NCBI GenBank assembly: GCA_018816905.1
Contig: JAHIVB010000005.1
Coordinates: 1-37,788 of the forward strand
Direction of reading: 5' to 3'
From: Bacillota bacterium
GTDB lineage: Bacteria > Bacillota_I > Bacilli_A > Izemoplasmatales > Hujiaoplasmataceae
DNA length: 37,788 nt
Made by a program: the position numbers and the translations under genes
Shown: one piece after another, positions 26,557 through 33,915 of the stretch
How the letters are laid out: each line of letters starts with the position of its first letter
Numbering within the stretch: the stretch's first letter is position 1
Notes under the pieces: model-generated
The model's input: only the letters and a program-made list of their open reading frames with translations
What the model was told of the DNA's origin: nothing
The model's database searches: none

Positions 26557-27063
26557 TTACAGACTGTAAAGCCATTTGAATAATGGATCTAATGCGAATC
26601 CGTAAAGTGTAAAGAGTACCATTAAGAAAACGAAGAAAGCAAATACTCTTGAAGTATCGGTACCGAGTTGCTTTGCGGTTGGCCAAGTTACTTTTTTTAA
26701 TTCTTGGTAACTAGGTCTGAGGATTGGTAATAACAAATAGATGATGACAAGCGAACCAATCACCATAAGAACTATCCCAACGATGGTTCTTGCCAAATCG
26801 GTTTGGAAGAAGAAATCGATAAATCCAATTCCTGAATTTCCTAAAATGGCTGTCAAATCAACAGATCCAAATTTTCCAATCGTGATATAAACTCCATATA
26901 AAATTAAGACTGGAGATAACACTGCCAACAACCAGTTTTCAATTGTATATTCCTTTTTAAGAATCTCGAGTACTCTTGAATGTTTTTCTTCAGGAGTGAA
27001 TTTAGGTCTTTTTTCTACTTTTTCTTTTTTCGCGACTTTCGCTTTTTTTTCAATTTCAGCCAT
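26557..27063 (-). CDS. secE: Preprotein translocase subunit SecE, three-TM form
   Basis: The product is 168 aa, far longer than the ~60 aa of most Gram-positive SecE. The canonical SecE domain is at the C terminus (about 115-168: SYQELKKVTWPTAKQL amphipathic helix, then one transmembrane helix). Ahead of it are a highly charged Lys/Glu-rich N terminus (1-35) and two extra transmembrane helices (about 44-63 and 93-113), reminiscent of the three-helix SecE of enterobacteria. It clamps SecY in the translocon. The ribosome site AGGAGG overlaps the rpmG stop region, and the rpmG-secE-nusG order is the standard one. Confidence 0.95.
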   Translation of the reverse strand: MAEIEKKAKVAKKEKVEKRPKFTPEEKHSRVLEILKKEYTIENWLLAVLSPVLILYGVYITIGKFGSVDLTAILGNSGIGFIDFFFQTDLARTIVGIVLMVIGSLVIIYLLLPILRPSYQELKKVTWPTAKQLGTDTSRVFAFFVFLMVLFTLYGFALDPLFKWLYSL

Positions 27064-27072
27064 GATAGCCTC

Positions 27073-27219
27073 CTACTTACTTTCCTTGTGAAGTGTATGT
27101 TTTTTGCACTTCTTACAATATTTCATTGCCTCAAACCGAACGGTCCGAGTATTGTCTTTTTTGATTTCATAATTTCTTGATAAGCATTCTTGGCATATCA
27201 ATATCGCTTTTTGATTCAT
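27073..27219 (-). CDS. rpmG: 50S ribosomal protein L33
   Basis: This 48-aa gene lies between the sigma factor and secE genes. The protein contains two CxxC pairs, CQEC at 9-12 and CKKC at 35-38, the zinc-binding form of L33, with the typical NYEIKKDNTRTVRFEAMKYC core. It is the first gene of the rpmG-secE-nusG unit and starts about 25 bp after a good promoter. It sits in the same place as rpmGB in Bacillus. Confidence 0.95.
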   Translation of the reverse strand: MNQKAILICQECLSRNYEIKKDNTRTVRFEAMKYCKKCKKHTLHKESK

Positions 27220-27243
27220 ATTATCAACTCACTTGCTTTATTA

Positions 27244-27272
27244 AATGTATCAAAAAATGCATTATTTGTCAA
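27244..27272 (-). promoter_or_regulatory. Promoter of rpmG-secE-nusG
   Basis: Minus strand TTGACA (27267-27272), 17-bp spacer, TACATT (27244-27249). It lies immediately after the sigma factor stop codon. Confidence 0.82.
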
Positions 27273-27280
27273 GAAAATCA

Positions 27281-27820
27281 TTACGCTAAATGCATTTTTA
27301 GTTTCGCTCTGATTCTGTCGATTGCATTATACACTTTTTTAGTGTCGCAATTAAGGAGACTTGCGATATCTTCAATTTCTAGTTCATTAAAAAATTTTTG
27401 TTCAAAGACCGTTTTTTCGAACGATGAAAGCAATGAAACGAAATCATCGAAATCCTGTTTTGTAAAATATAGTTTTGGTTGTTCATGAACCTCGTGTTCA
27501 ACAAGCATGGGTGATTTTTCAGAAAGAAATTTGAAGTATCTTCTCTTCGACCTTACAATCGAAATAAAGCGATTTTCAAGATTCATTTCAAAATATCTGG
27601 TGAATGACTTATTAAAAACGGGCTTAAATCTTTGTGCAGAGCGGACCAAGACGATTAATCCTTCTTGGTATGCGTCGTCATATTCATATCCCAGGTTGAA
27701 TTTAGAAATTTTTTTCGCAATCAACAACTTATACTTTTCTTCCATCAATGAGAGCGCTTCTTCGTTCCCCTCTTGAATCAAGAAAATGATTTCATGGTCA
27801 TTGTATTTGCGAAAATCCAA
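27281..27820 (-). CDS. Sigma-70 family factor in the sigH position
   Basis: The product (179 aa) is a small sigma factor. Region 2 is recognisable (DHEIIFLIQEGNEEAL, DDAYQEGLIVLVRSAQRF, then an FTRYFEMNLENRF segment like the -10 recognition helix), and the C-terminal region 4 has FFNELEIEDIASLLNCDTKK plus VYNAIDRIRAKLK. Position between rlmB and rpmG equals that of sigH in Bacillus, but divergence is large. In Mollicutes-like relatives such factors have no known role in sporulation. The start is TTG, 2 bp after the rlmB stop and inside its ribosome-site context (CAGGGAT), implying low, coupled translation. Its regulon is unknown; no matching alternative promoter motif was recognised here. Confidence 0.85.
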   Translation of the reverse strand: MDFRKYNDHEIIFLIQEGNEEALSLMEEKYKLLIAKKISKFNLGYEYDDAYQEGLIVLVRSAQRFKPVFNKSFTRYFEMNLENRFISIVRSKRRYFKFLSEKSPMLVEHEVHEQPKLYFTKQDFDDFVSLLSSFEKTVFEQKFFNELEIEDIASLLNCDTKKVYNAIDRIRAKLKMHLA

Positions 27821-27822
27821 AT

Positions 27823-28539
27823 TTATCCCTGCTTTCTTCTTAAAATGTCAAAGATGAGAATTCCTGCACTGACGGAGGCGTTGAGACTATTCATTTTACC
27901 GACCATTGGTATTTTAACGTTGAGGTCAGCGTGTTCTTTAATTAGTCTTCTGATTCCAAATCCTTCTGAACCGATAATCAAAACCAAAGGGCGGTCGATA
28001 AAAATCTTTTGATAATTTTCTTCTGCCAAAAGATCTGTACCCACAATCCAAAAACCTTCTTTTTTTAGTTTTTCTATGGTTGAAGTTAAATTGACCACTT
28101 CAACTACTTTGACATGTTCAATGGCTCCGGCACTTGTTTTAGCAACGGTGGCAGATAATTTTGCGCTTCTGTTTTTCGGAATGATGATGGCATCCACTCC
28201 TCCCGCTTCAGCACTTCGAATAATCGCTCCAAGATTATGAGGATCTTCAATTTCATCAAGCATCAATAAAAAAGGATTTTTAGATAGATCGAGAGTTGGA
28301 ACCAATTCTTCTAAAGAATAAGTTTTATAATCTTCGATTTCAAGTACAATTCCTTGCGAACTTGAAGGAAATAGCCTTCCGAATTCTGATTTTGACAAAT
28401 ACTCAATAGGTATTTGTTTTTGTCTTAACAAAGGCAAAGATTCGTGATGAAAACCTTCGACTAAAATGGCTTTGAATATTTTCTTTTCAGATTTACAGAC
28501 TTCCAATGCGGGATTCTTCCCATAGATTTGTATACTCAT
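27823..28539 (-). CDS. rlmB: 23S rRNA 2'-O-methyltransferase, TrmH/RlmB family
   Basis: The product (238 aa) has an N-terminal substrate-binding domain (about 1-80) and a SPOUT catalytic domain with all three motifs: DEIEDPHNLGAIIRSAEAGG (95-114), LVLIIGSEGFGIRR (185-198) and KIPMVGKMNSLNASVSAGIL (209-228). It methylates the ribose of a guanosine in 23S rRNA (Gm2251 in E. coli). The gene follows a terminator and an extended -10 promoter and is coupled to the sigma factor gene. The NYN-domain gene yacP that sits between rlmB and sigH in Bacillus is missing. Confidence 0.95.
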   Translation of the reverse strand: MSIQIYGKNPALEVCKSEKKIFKAILVEGFHHESLPLLRQKQIPIEYLSKSEFGRLFPSSSQGIVLEIEDYKTYSLEELVPTLDLSKNPFLLMLDEIEDPHNLGAIIRSAEAGGVDAIIIPKNRSAKLSATVAKTSAGAIEHVKVVEVVNLTSTIEKLKKEGFWIVGTDLLAEENYQKIFIDRPLVLIIGSEGFGIRRLIKEHADLNVKIPMVGKMNSLNASVSAGILIFDILRRKQG

Positions 28540-28554
28540 CTTATCACCACTTCC

Positions 28555-28563
28555 ATTATATCA
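28555..28563 (-). promoter_or_regulatory. Extended -10 promoter of rlmB-sigma
   Basis: Minus strand TGATATAAT, 15 bp before the rlmB start codon, following the mrnC terminator. No -35 match is seen at the usual distance. Confidence 0.55.
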
Positions 28564-28603
28564 TAGTTCATGTGTTTTCTTTTTGAGAAATATTGGCAAT
28601 TTA

Positions 28604-28639
28604 CAAACAAAAGAACTCAAGAATTATTCCGGAGTTCTT
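28604..28639 (-). terminator. Terminator overlapping the end of mrnC
   Basis: Minus strand AAGAACTC and GAGTTCTT form an 8-bp stem with a 13-nt loop, followed by TTGTTTG. The stop codon lies in the 3' arm. The large loop makes it moderate. Confidence 0.6.
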
Positions 28640-29006
28640 CAATAATCTCTATGCTTTTTTGAATCAAAAATTCGAGTCTATCCAATCGTCCGTCTAGATA
28701 AAGATGCCCCAAGAGGCACTCAAATCCAGTAGCTGCACGGTATATCGTCAAATCTGCATTTTTTGGTTTATGGGTTGAAGTGGCATTTCTTCCTCTTTTA
28801 AAAGTATCAACCTCAAACTCGGTGAGTTCAGACTCTAAAAGTTTCTGTATTATTTTTGCTTGTCCGTTTGCAGATGTAAACTGAATGGCATATTGATGCA
28901 AATCATTTACTTTAGTATGACCTTTTTCAATGAGATGTTTGCGAATAGCCAATTCAAAATATGCATCGCCCAAATATGCTAAAGTCAACCCACTTTGTTG
29001 AATCAT
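28617..29006 (-). CDS. mrnC: Mini-ribonuclease III
   Basis: The product (129 aa) is an RNase III catalytic domain without a dsRNA-binding domain. The signature is TLAYLGDAYFEL with Asp14, a basic RGRNATSTHKPKNADLTIYRAATGFECLLGHLYL-type stretch starting at residue 71, and Glu96. It trims both ends of 23S rRNA precursor in Gram-positives. Its ATG overlaps the cysS stop by 4 nt, so the two are translationally coupled, as in Bacillus. Confidence 0.96.
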   Translation of the reverse strand: MIQQSGLTLAYLGDAYFELAIRKHLIEKGHTKVNDLHQYAIQFTSANGQAKIIQKLLESELTEFEVDTFKRGRNATSTHKPKNADLTIYRAATGFECLLGHLYLDGRLDRLEFLIQKSIEIIEELRNNS

Positions 29007-30340
29007 ATGATTCCTTTATCTTGCAAAAGAGCTCTGTACTCGTCCGCTTTTGCAAAGTTTTTTTCAGCTCGGGCTTTTTCCCATTGAGCATATAAGGATT
29101 TGTCTTCTTTTGTAAGAGGAGTGTATTCAACTTTAATTCCGAGAATGGACATCATATAGTTCGCAAGAGTCAAAGATTCTTTCAACAAGCCAAATTCCTT
29201 TTTTTGTCTTAGAAGCTGGTTGATTAGTTTGATCAGCGCTTGAAGTTCGGTCAAAGCATTCGGTGTGTTAAAGTCTAAAGACATCGCCTCATCAAATCTT
29301 GTTCTTAACCCAACCAAGGTAGAGTCGATGACCTTGCATTCTTCCAACTCATCTGAAAGATCAAGGGTTCGATTCAAAGAAGACATCGTATTAAACATCT
29401 TATCAAGTTCTTTGGCGTAAGTTTCCAGGTGATCATAACTGAAATTCAGTGGTGAACGATAATGGGTGGCCAGCAAATATAGTCTAAAAGAGAGGGGGTT
29501 TCCTGGTAAGTCTTTGACCCATACTACTTTTCCTTCGCTTTTGCTCATCTTTCCTTCTGCATCCATGCTGAGTCTTCCGTTATGCATCCAAAAATGTGCA
29601 AGTTCATGATGGTTGGTCGCAATTGATTGCGCAATTTCATTTTCATGATGAGGAAAGACCAAATCGGATCCTCCACCATGAATGTCTATTTTTTCATGAA
29701 ACAGATGGTCAATCATCACACAACATTCAGTGTGCCATCCCGGCCTTCCGCTTGAATAGTCGCTATTCCATGCAATACCGGTTTCGGTATGCTTCCATAA
29801 GGTAAAATCTAATGGGCTTTCCTTTTTAAGATTGACTTCAACTCTGGCTCCACTAATCAAATCATCCAGTTTTCGATTGGAGAGTTTCCCGTATTCATCT
29901 ACTTTCGAAACACGAAAATAGACGTCTCCATCCACTGCATATGCGTAGCCTTTCTTCACCAAATTGTCGATATATGCAATGATTTCCTGAATGAAATCCG
30001 TGACTCTCGGTTGCAAGTAATCCGTATAGCATCCCAAAGAGCGAAGGTCATTTAAAAATGCGTTGATGAAGAAATTACTGACGTCTAGTTCTGTTTTCCC
30101 TTCTTCGATGGCCTTTAAGATAATCTTGTCGTCAACATCCGTAAAATTGGACGCAAACAATACATTGTATCCTTGTGCCTCAAAATACCTTCTAACGGTG
30201 TCAAAAACAACAACGGGTCTAGCATTTCCGATGTGAATGTAATTGTAAACGGTGGGTCCACAAACATAAATGGAAACTTGGTTTTCATGGATTGGGACAA
30301 ACTCTTCCAAAGAAGATGTATAGGTATTGTATATTTTCAT
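29003..30340 (-). CDS. cysS: Cysteinyl-tRNA synthetase
   Basis: The product is 445 aa from the ATG at 30340, which follows AAAGGA by 8-9 nt and gives the family start MKIYNT; the open frame extends 39 codons further upstream, through the promoter. Class I motifs: HIGN (36-39) and KMSKS (264-268). Zinc ligands: Cys27, Cys206 and the HHENE block (231-235). It charges tRNA-Cys. No T-box leader fits in the ~25-nt untranslated region. Confidence 0.97.
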   Translation of the reverse strand: MKIYNTYTSSLEEFVPIHENQVSIYVCGPTVYNYIHIGNARPVVVFDTVRRYFEAQGYNVLFASNFTDVDDKIILKAIEEGKTELDVSNFFINAFLNDLRSLGCYTDYLQPRVTDFIQEIIAYIDNLVKKGYAYAVDGDVYFRVSKVDEYGKLSNRKLDDLISGARVEVNLKKESPLDFTLWKHTETGIAWNSDYSSGRPGWHTECCVMIDHLFHEKIDIHGGGSDLVFPHHENEIAQSIATNHHELAHFWMHNGRLSMDAEGKMSKSEGKVVWVKDLPGNPLSFRLYLLATHYRSPLNFSYDHLETYAKELDKMFNTMSSLNRTLDLSDELEECKVIDSTLVGLRTRFDEAMSLDFNTPNALTELQALIKLINQLLRQKKEFGLLKESLTLANYMMSILGIKVEYTPLTKEDKSLYAQWEKARAEKNFAKADEYRALLQDKGII

Positions 30341-30367
30341 TTCATACATCCTTTCTCTCTCCATCAT

Positions 30368-30396
30368 ATTATATGAGAAAAGAACCATTTTTACAA
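30368..30396 (-). promoter_or_regulatory. cysS promoter
   Basis: Minus strand TTGTAA (30391-30396), 17-bp spacer, TATAAT (30368-30373), located between the cspA terminator and cysS. Confidence 0.75.
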
Positions 30397-30440
30397 GAGG
30401 ATTCAAAAGAGACAAGTATCTGTTTTTGTATTCTATTTGT

Positions 30441-30468
30441 AAAAAAAGAACACTCAAAGTGTTCTTTT
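30441..30468 (-). terminator. cspA terminator
   Basis: Minus strand AAAAGAACACT, loop TTG, AGTGTTCTTTT followed by TTT. A perfect 11-bp stem located 27 bp after the stop codon. Confidence 0.92.
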
Positions 30469-30494
30469 CCCGGCTAATCTACAGTTTTTATCAA

Positions 30495-30692
30495 TTATAA
30501 TTTTTCGATATTTGCAGCTTGAGGTCCTCTTGCTCCATCAACTACGTCGAAGCTAACTGCTTGACCGTTTTCTAAAGCTTTGTACCCGTCGCCTTTGATT
30601 GCTGAATAATGTGCGAAAATATCTTTGCCATTTTCATCAGTGATAAATCCATAACCTTTTTCTGCGTTAAACCATTTTACTGTTCCGTTCAT
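30495..30692 (-). CDS. cspA: Cold-shock domain RNA-binding protein
   Basis: The product (65 aa) is one OB-fold cold-shock domain. It has [12 protein letters not shown] (RNP1) and DIFAHYSAI, a variant of the RNP2 VFVHFSAI. It binds single-stranded RNA/DNA and acts as an RNA chaperone. Start codon after AAGGAG. The 5' leader is only about 25-30 nt, too short for the long thermosensing leader of E. coli cspA, so control is probably constitutive or different. Confidence 0.96.
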   Translation of the reverse strand: MNGTVKWFNAEKGYGFITDENGKDIFAHYSAIKGDGYKALENGQAVSFDVVDGARGPQAANIEKL

Positions 30693-30727
30693 TTGTTTCT
30701 CCTTAAAATATTTTTGATACTAAAAAC

Positions 30728-30756
30728 ATTATACAATGCATCTTTTTAAAATGCAA
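30728..30756 (-). promoter_or_regulatory. cspA promoter
   Basis: Minus strand TTGCAT (30751-30756), 17-bp spacer, TATAAT (30728-30733). The promoter carries a TGCAT...ATGCA inverted repeat across the spacer. Confidence 0.8.
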
Positions 30757-30788
30757 GCCAAATTTACTCAAAGGTGCTGAATATCTCA

Positions 30789-32051
30789 TTATTTTAGCAT
30801 TTCTTCATTGTCTTCAGAGTCCTCTTGGAAGTCCACTTCTTTGATGGTTTCAAATTTGGAAGTGATTTTATCGACTCGATTGTTCACGGTATCGCTCTGT
30901 TTTGTCAAACCCTGAATGTTGGTATTTAACTTCTTCCATTCTTGATCAAATAGACGGAAATCTTTTTGTAAAAGAGAAATTTGTTTTCTAATTTCCTTTG
31001 AATTTTTAGATATTTCGTAATCCTTAATCAAAGCATTAAAACTTGAAAATAGAGGAATGACGGTTGAAGGAGAAACAATGGTTACTCGTTTCTCTCTCGC
31101 ATATTCAATAACATTTAATAATTTTGAATGAAGAAGGGCTAGAATTCCATCACTAGGCACGAACATCAATGCAAATGGTGCTGTTTTTCCAGGGATGATG
31201 TATTTAGATGATATATCTGTAATATGTTTTTTCACTTCCATACCAAAAGAAGAAATTAATTTGGATTCCTCGTCCTTAGATAACTCATTGTTATCAAGTA
31301 ATTTAGAATAGGATGAAAAAGGAAATTTCGAGTCAATAGCAAGCATTCCGTTAGGTTCGGGCATAAAAACAACCGCATCCGCTCTGACAGATTCTTGTTT
31401 TCCTACTGGTTCCTTGATTGTGAATTGTGTACGATATAATTTAGGATTATCTCCAAAAACGCTATTCAAGATTTGGTTCAGTTGATATTCACCGAATGAA
31501 CCTCTGGCTTGATTATTGCTTAATATATTTTGAAGTCCAATCATTTCAGTAGAAAGTCCCTCAATTTTTTTCTGAGCATCATCGATGACTTTAACTCTTT
31601 CGGCAATTTGGACAAAAGTCTGGTTGGTTTCACTGAATCCTTTAGACAAACGTTCTTCTACTTTTTGATTGATTTGCATCATCTTTTCATTGATTTCTGC
31701 GGTCAATCCTTTGAAATCGAACGATAGTTTTTCATTGATTTTGGTTTGAAATTCTCCTAGGGCGTTATTTACATTGATTCGAAATTCGGTAATGTTCTCT
31801 CCGGATTTCGAAGCAGACTCCATCAGTTGTTTATTCACACCATTATTAAATTCAATCATTGATTCAAAGAGCGATTTTGTCATCGCTGTTTTAATCTCTT
31901 CAACTTCTTTTCGAAGCGAATCCTCAAGCCCTTCAAAATGATCTTCCAAATGAACAGAACCCTGTTTTTTGAAATAGACAAGGACAATGAATGTCAAACT
32001 CACGGCTAACAAAAGTACACTGATAATTCCTAAAATTTCTGGTAACGACAT
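30789..32051 (-). CDS. rmuC: RmuC family protein (putative DNA recombination protein)
   Basis: The product (420 aa) has an N-terminal membrane anchor (about 3-27), a long coiled-coil region (30-170) and the RmuC nuclease-like domain (about 180-350) with RGSFGEYQLNQIL, ADAVVFMPEP and AIDSKFPFSSY. Family members limit inversions at short inverted repeats; biochemical activity is not established. The ATG follows AAAGG. It is 14 bp after the cardiolipin synthase-type gene, forming a two-gene unit. Confidence 0.93.
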   Translation of the reverse strand: MSLPEILGIISVLLLAVSLTFIVLVYFKKQGSVHLEDHFEGLEDSLRKEVEEIKTAMTKSLFESMIEFNNGVNKQLMESASKSGENITEFRINVNNALGEFQTKINEKLSFDFKGLTAEINEKMMQINQKVEERLSKGFSETNQTFVQIAERVKVIDDAQKKIEGLSTEMIGLQNILSNNQARGSFGEYQLNQILNSVFGDNPKLYRTQFTIKEPVGKQESVRADAVVFMPEPNGMLAIDSKFPFSSYSKLLDNNELSKDEESKLISSFGMEVKKHITDISSKYIIPGKTAPFALMFVPSDGILALLHSKLLNVIEYAREKRVTIVSPSTVIPLFSSFNALIKDYEISKNSKEIRKQISLLQKDFRLFDQEWKKLNTNIQGLTKQSDTVNNRVDKITSKFETIKEVDFQEDSEDNEEMLK

Positions 32052-32065
32052 AGTATTCTACCTTT

Positions 32066-33586
32066 CTAGAAAATTGGGCTGAATAAATTGAATAATCCTT
32101 GGATAATTCTCTTCATCAATCCTTGTTTTTTCCATTTTTCAAGTATGATTTCATCCGATTTCGTCAAATCGTTTTCGAATGACTGAACCAGTTTACTGAT
32201 TGCCTCATTTTGAAATACTCCGGTAACTTCAAAATTGAGGTGGAAGCTTCTGGGATCGAAATTGACGCTTCCTACACTTCCGATTTCGTCGTCGATTATC
32301 AAAATCTTTGAATGAACAAAATGATTTCTATACTCATAAATCTTTACTCCCATTGTCAATAATTGCTCGTAATATGATTGAGTTGCGAAACCGACCATCA
32401 CATAATCATGAAGCCCTGGAACAAGAAGTTGGATTTGAACTCCGCTCTTCAAAGCAATTTTGATGGCACTCATTACTTCTGGCTCGATGATTAAATAAGG
32501 AGTGACTATTTTAATCGACCTTTTTGCCCTGAACATCATTTTAATATATACATCTCGAATTAATCCGTTTTCAAAATCTGGCCCAGATTCGAGGACCGAA
32601 AACATTCCTGGAAAGTGTTCGTCTGATTTATCCATCTTGTAATCCAATACCTCGTTACTTATATAATACCAGTCTTTGATGAAAACATTTTGAATCGATG
32701 TCACACCGTTTCCTATAATTAAAATGTGAGTATCTCTCCAAAATCCAAATTTAGGCGATTCATGATTGTATTCGTCTCCTAAATTCATTCCGCCCATAAA
32801 ACCAATATGTCCGTCAATAATAGTAGCTTTTCTATGATTTCTAAAATTAAGATTACTATTCATCATAGAAACCGACTGAGGATCAAAAGCTAAAAACTTG
32901 ACACCGGATTCCTTCAAAGAATTCATATAGTTCTTGTTTAGGTGTTTGTTGCTACCAAAGTGATCATAAATCAGTCGGACTTCAACACCTTGTTGTGCTT
33001 TGTTTTTCAGGATGTCGAGAATTTTTCTTCCAATATTATCGTTTTTTACAATATAGAACTCCATAAGGATGTAATCTTTGGCTAGTTTCAATTCATGTGC
33101 CAGTCTTGGGAAAAACTCATCTCCATTATTTAGCACTTCAACAAAGGTGTCATCTTCATAAACGCTCCGTCCGGAAGTCTCATGAATATATTTGAATATT
33201 TCTCCGTACGGGTGTTCTTCATATTTCGGAAACGTATTTTCTTCAAGTCCCAAAAATGCTTTGGAAGCGATGAGAGGTCGTGTTTTATAAAACTTTCTAG
33301 TCGCAAAATCTCTTGCAAAAAAGATGTAAAGCAAGATTCCGAGCAATGGATTCATCAAAATGATAATAATCCAGTGGCTTTTATTGTATGCGTATGTTTG
33401 TTTGAGTAAAATTCGAACAGCAATGATCAAAGCAATTAACCAAAGAAATGCTTCGGCAATATAGAGGATAATTCCTCTAGGAAATACTTGGTTTAGGGAG
33501 GATATGTAGATATATTGCAGAAGCGAAATCGTATAAACAAACGTTGCTAATATAAAAAGTGCAACTAAAATAAATATTCGTTTCAT
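32066..33586 (-). CDS. cls: Cardiolipin synthase (phospholipase D superfamily)
   Basis: The product is 506 aa from the ATG at 33586; the frame opens 5 codons earlier, but that ATG is part of the AGGAGGG ribosome site itself. Two N-terminal transmembrane helices (about 2-30 and 38-60) and a third hydrophobic stretch (72-90) precede two HKD motifs: HRKATIID (His251, Lys253, Asp258) and HSKILIID (His425, Lys427, Asp432). Both catalytic sites are intact. It condenses two phosphatidylglycerols into cardiolipin at the membrane. A weak TAAAAT (33607-33612) just upstream may serve as its -10. Confidence 0.94.
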   Translation of the reverse strand: MKRIFILVALFILATFVYTISLLQYIYISSLNQVFPRGIILYIAEAFLWLIALIIAVRILLKQTYAYNKSHWIIIILMNPLLGILLYIFFARDFATRKFYKTRPLIASKAFLGLEENTFPKYEEHPYGEIFKYIHETSGRSVYEDDTFVEVLNNGDEFFPRLAHELKLAKDYILMEFYIVKNDNIGRKILDILKNKAQQGVEVRLIYDHFGSNKHLNKNYMNSLKESGVKFLAFDPQSVSMMNSNLNFRNHRKATIIDGHIGFMGGMNLGDEYNHESPKFGFWRDTHILIIGNGVTSIQNVFIKDWYYISNEVLDYKMDKSDEHFPGMFSVLESGPDFENGLIRDVYIKMMFRAKRSIKIVTPYLIIEPEVMSAIKIALKSGVQIQLLVPGLHDYVMVGFATQSYYEQLLTMGVKIYEYRNHFVHSKILIIDDEIGSVGSVNFDPRSFHLNFEVTGVFQNEAISKLVQSFENDLTKSDEIILEKWKKQGLMKRIIQGLFNLFSPIF

Positions 33587-33640
33587 AATATCCCTCCTCA
33601 CTCTCTATTTTACCACATAACGATGAGTTTATGGAGGGTT

Positions 33641-33669
33641 AGAAAAAGAAAATGCAAGCCGCATTTTCT
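33641..33669 (-). terminator. Terminator of the 34-codon small gene
   Basis: AGAAAATGC and GCATTTTCT form a perfect 9-bp stem with a 5-nt loop, followed on the minus strand by TTTTCT. It lies 25 bp after the small gene's stop codon. Confidence 0.75.
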
Positions 33670-33694
33670 ATATTTTTCTTATGAACATTTTTAC

Positions 33695-33799
33695 CTATAA
33701 AAACCGTTTCATGAATCGAACAAATGCAAACAACCCAATTCCCGCCAAAGAAAAGTAAATCATTCCAAGACTAGCAATATTTCCACACGCTGAACTCAT
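33695..33799 (-). CDS. Autonomous small hydrophobic peptide gene (34 aa), unknown function
   Basis: The frame encodes a 34-aa peptide beginning MSSACGNIASLG, with a hydrophobic helix (about 12-27, MIYFSLAGIGLFAFV) and a basic end (RFMKRFL). That is the form of a single-span membrane peptide with a cytoplasmic positive tail. The ATG follows AAAGGGGG by about 11 nt. The unit has its own promoter (33839-33867, 17-bp spacer) and terminator (33641-33669), giving a predicted ~190-nt transcript independent of both neighbours. I do not recognise the family. Candidates include a regulatory membrane peptide for the adjacent transporter, a type I toxin-like peptide, or a transcript whose RNA is the functional part. 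No antisense RNA promoter was convincing. Confidence 0.55.
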   Translation of the reverse strand: MSSACGNIASLGMIYFSLAGIGLFAFVRFMKRFL

Positions 33800-33838
33800 A
33801 TGAATAGCATCCCCCTTTCAAGAATTTAAATATAATTT

Positions 33839-33867
33839 ACTTTATCATAAATTTAATATTGATACAA
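33839..33867 (-). promoter_or_regulatory. Promoter of the 34-codon small gene
   Basis: Minus strand TTGTAT (33862-33867), 17-bp spacer ending TGA, then TAAAGT (33839-33844). The TG before the -10 adds an extended element. It directly follows the ABC exporter terminator. Confidence 0.6.
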
Positions 33868-33873
33868 GGGGTT

Positions 33874-33901
33874 GAAAAAAAGGACGAAAATATCTCGTCC
33901 T
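33874..33901 (-). terminator. Terminator of the ABC exporter operon
   Basis: Minus strand AGGACGA, 7-nt loop, TCGTCCT followed by six T. It lies 15 bp after the stop codon of the second exporter gene. Confidence 0.9.
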
Positions 33902-33915
33902 CAAAAAATTAAAAA

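Noticed and set aside
30341-30457. 39-codon N-terminal extension of cysS
   Set aside because: It would contain the promoter and the ribosome-binding site; the ATG at 30340 matches the family start.
30441-33669. Shared AAAATGCAAGCC near 30748 and 33651, considered as a dispersed repeat
   Set aside because: Only 12 bp, one copy within the cspA promoter and the other within a terminator stem; chance in AT-rich sequence is likely.
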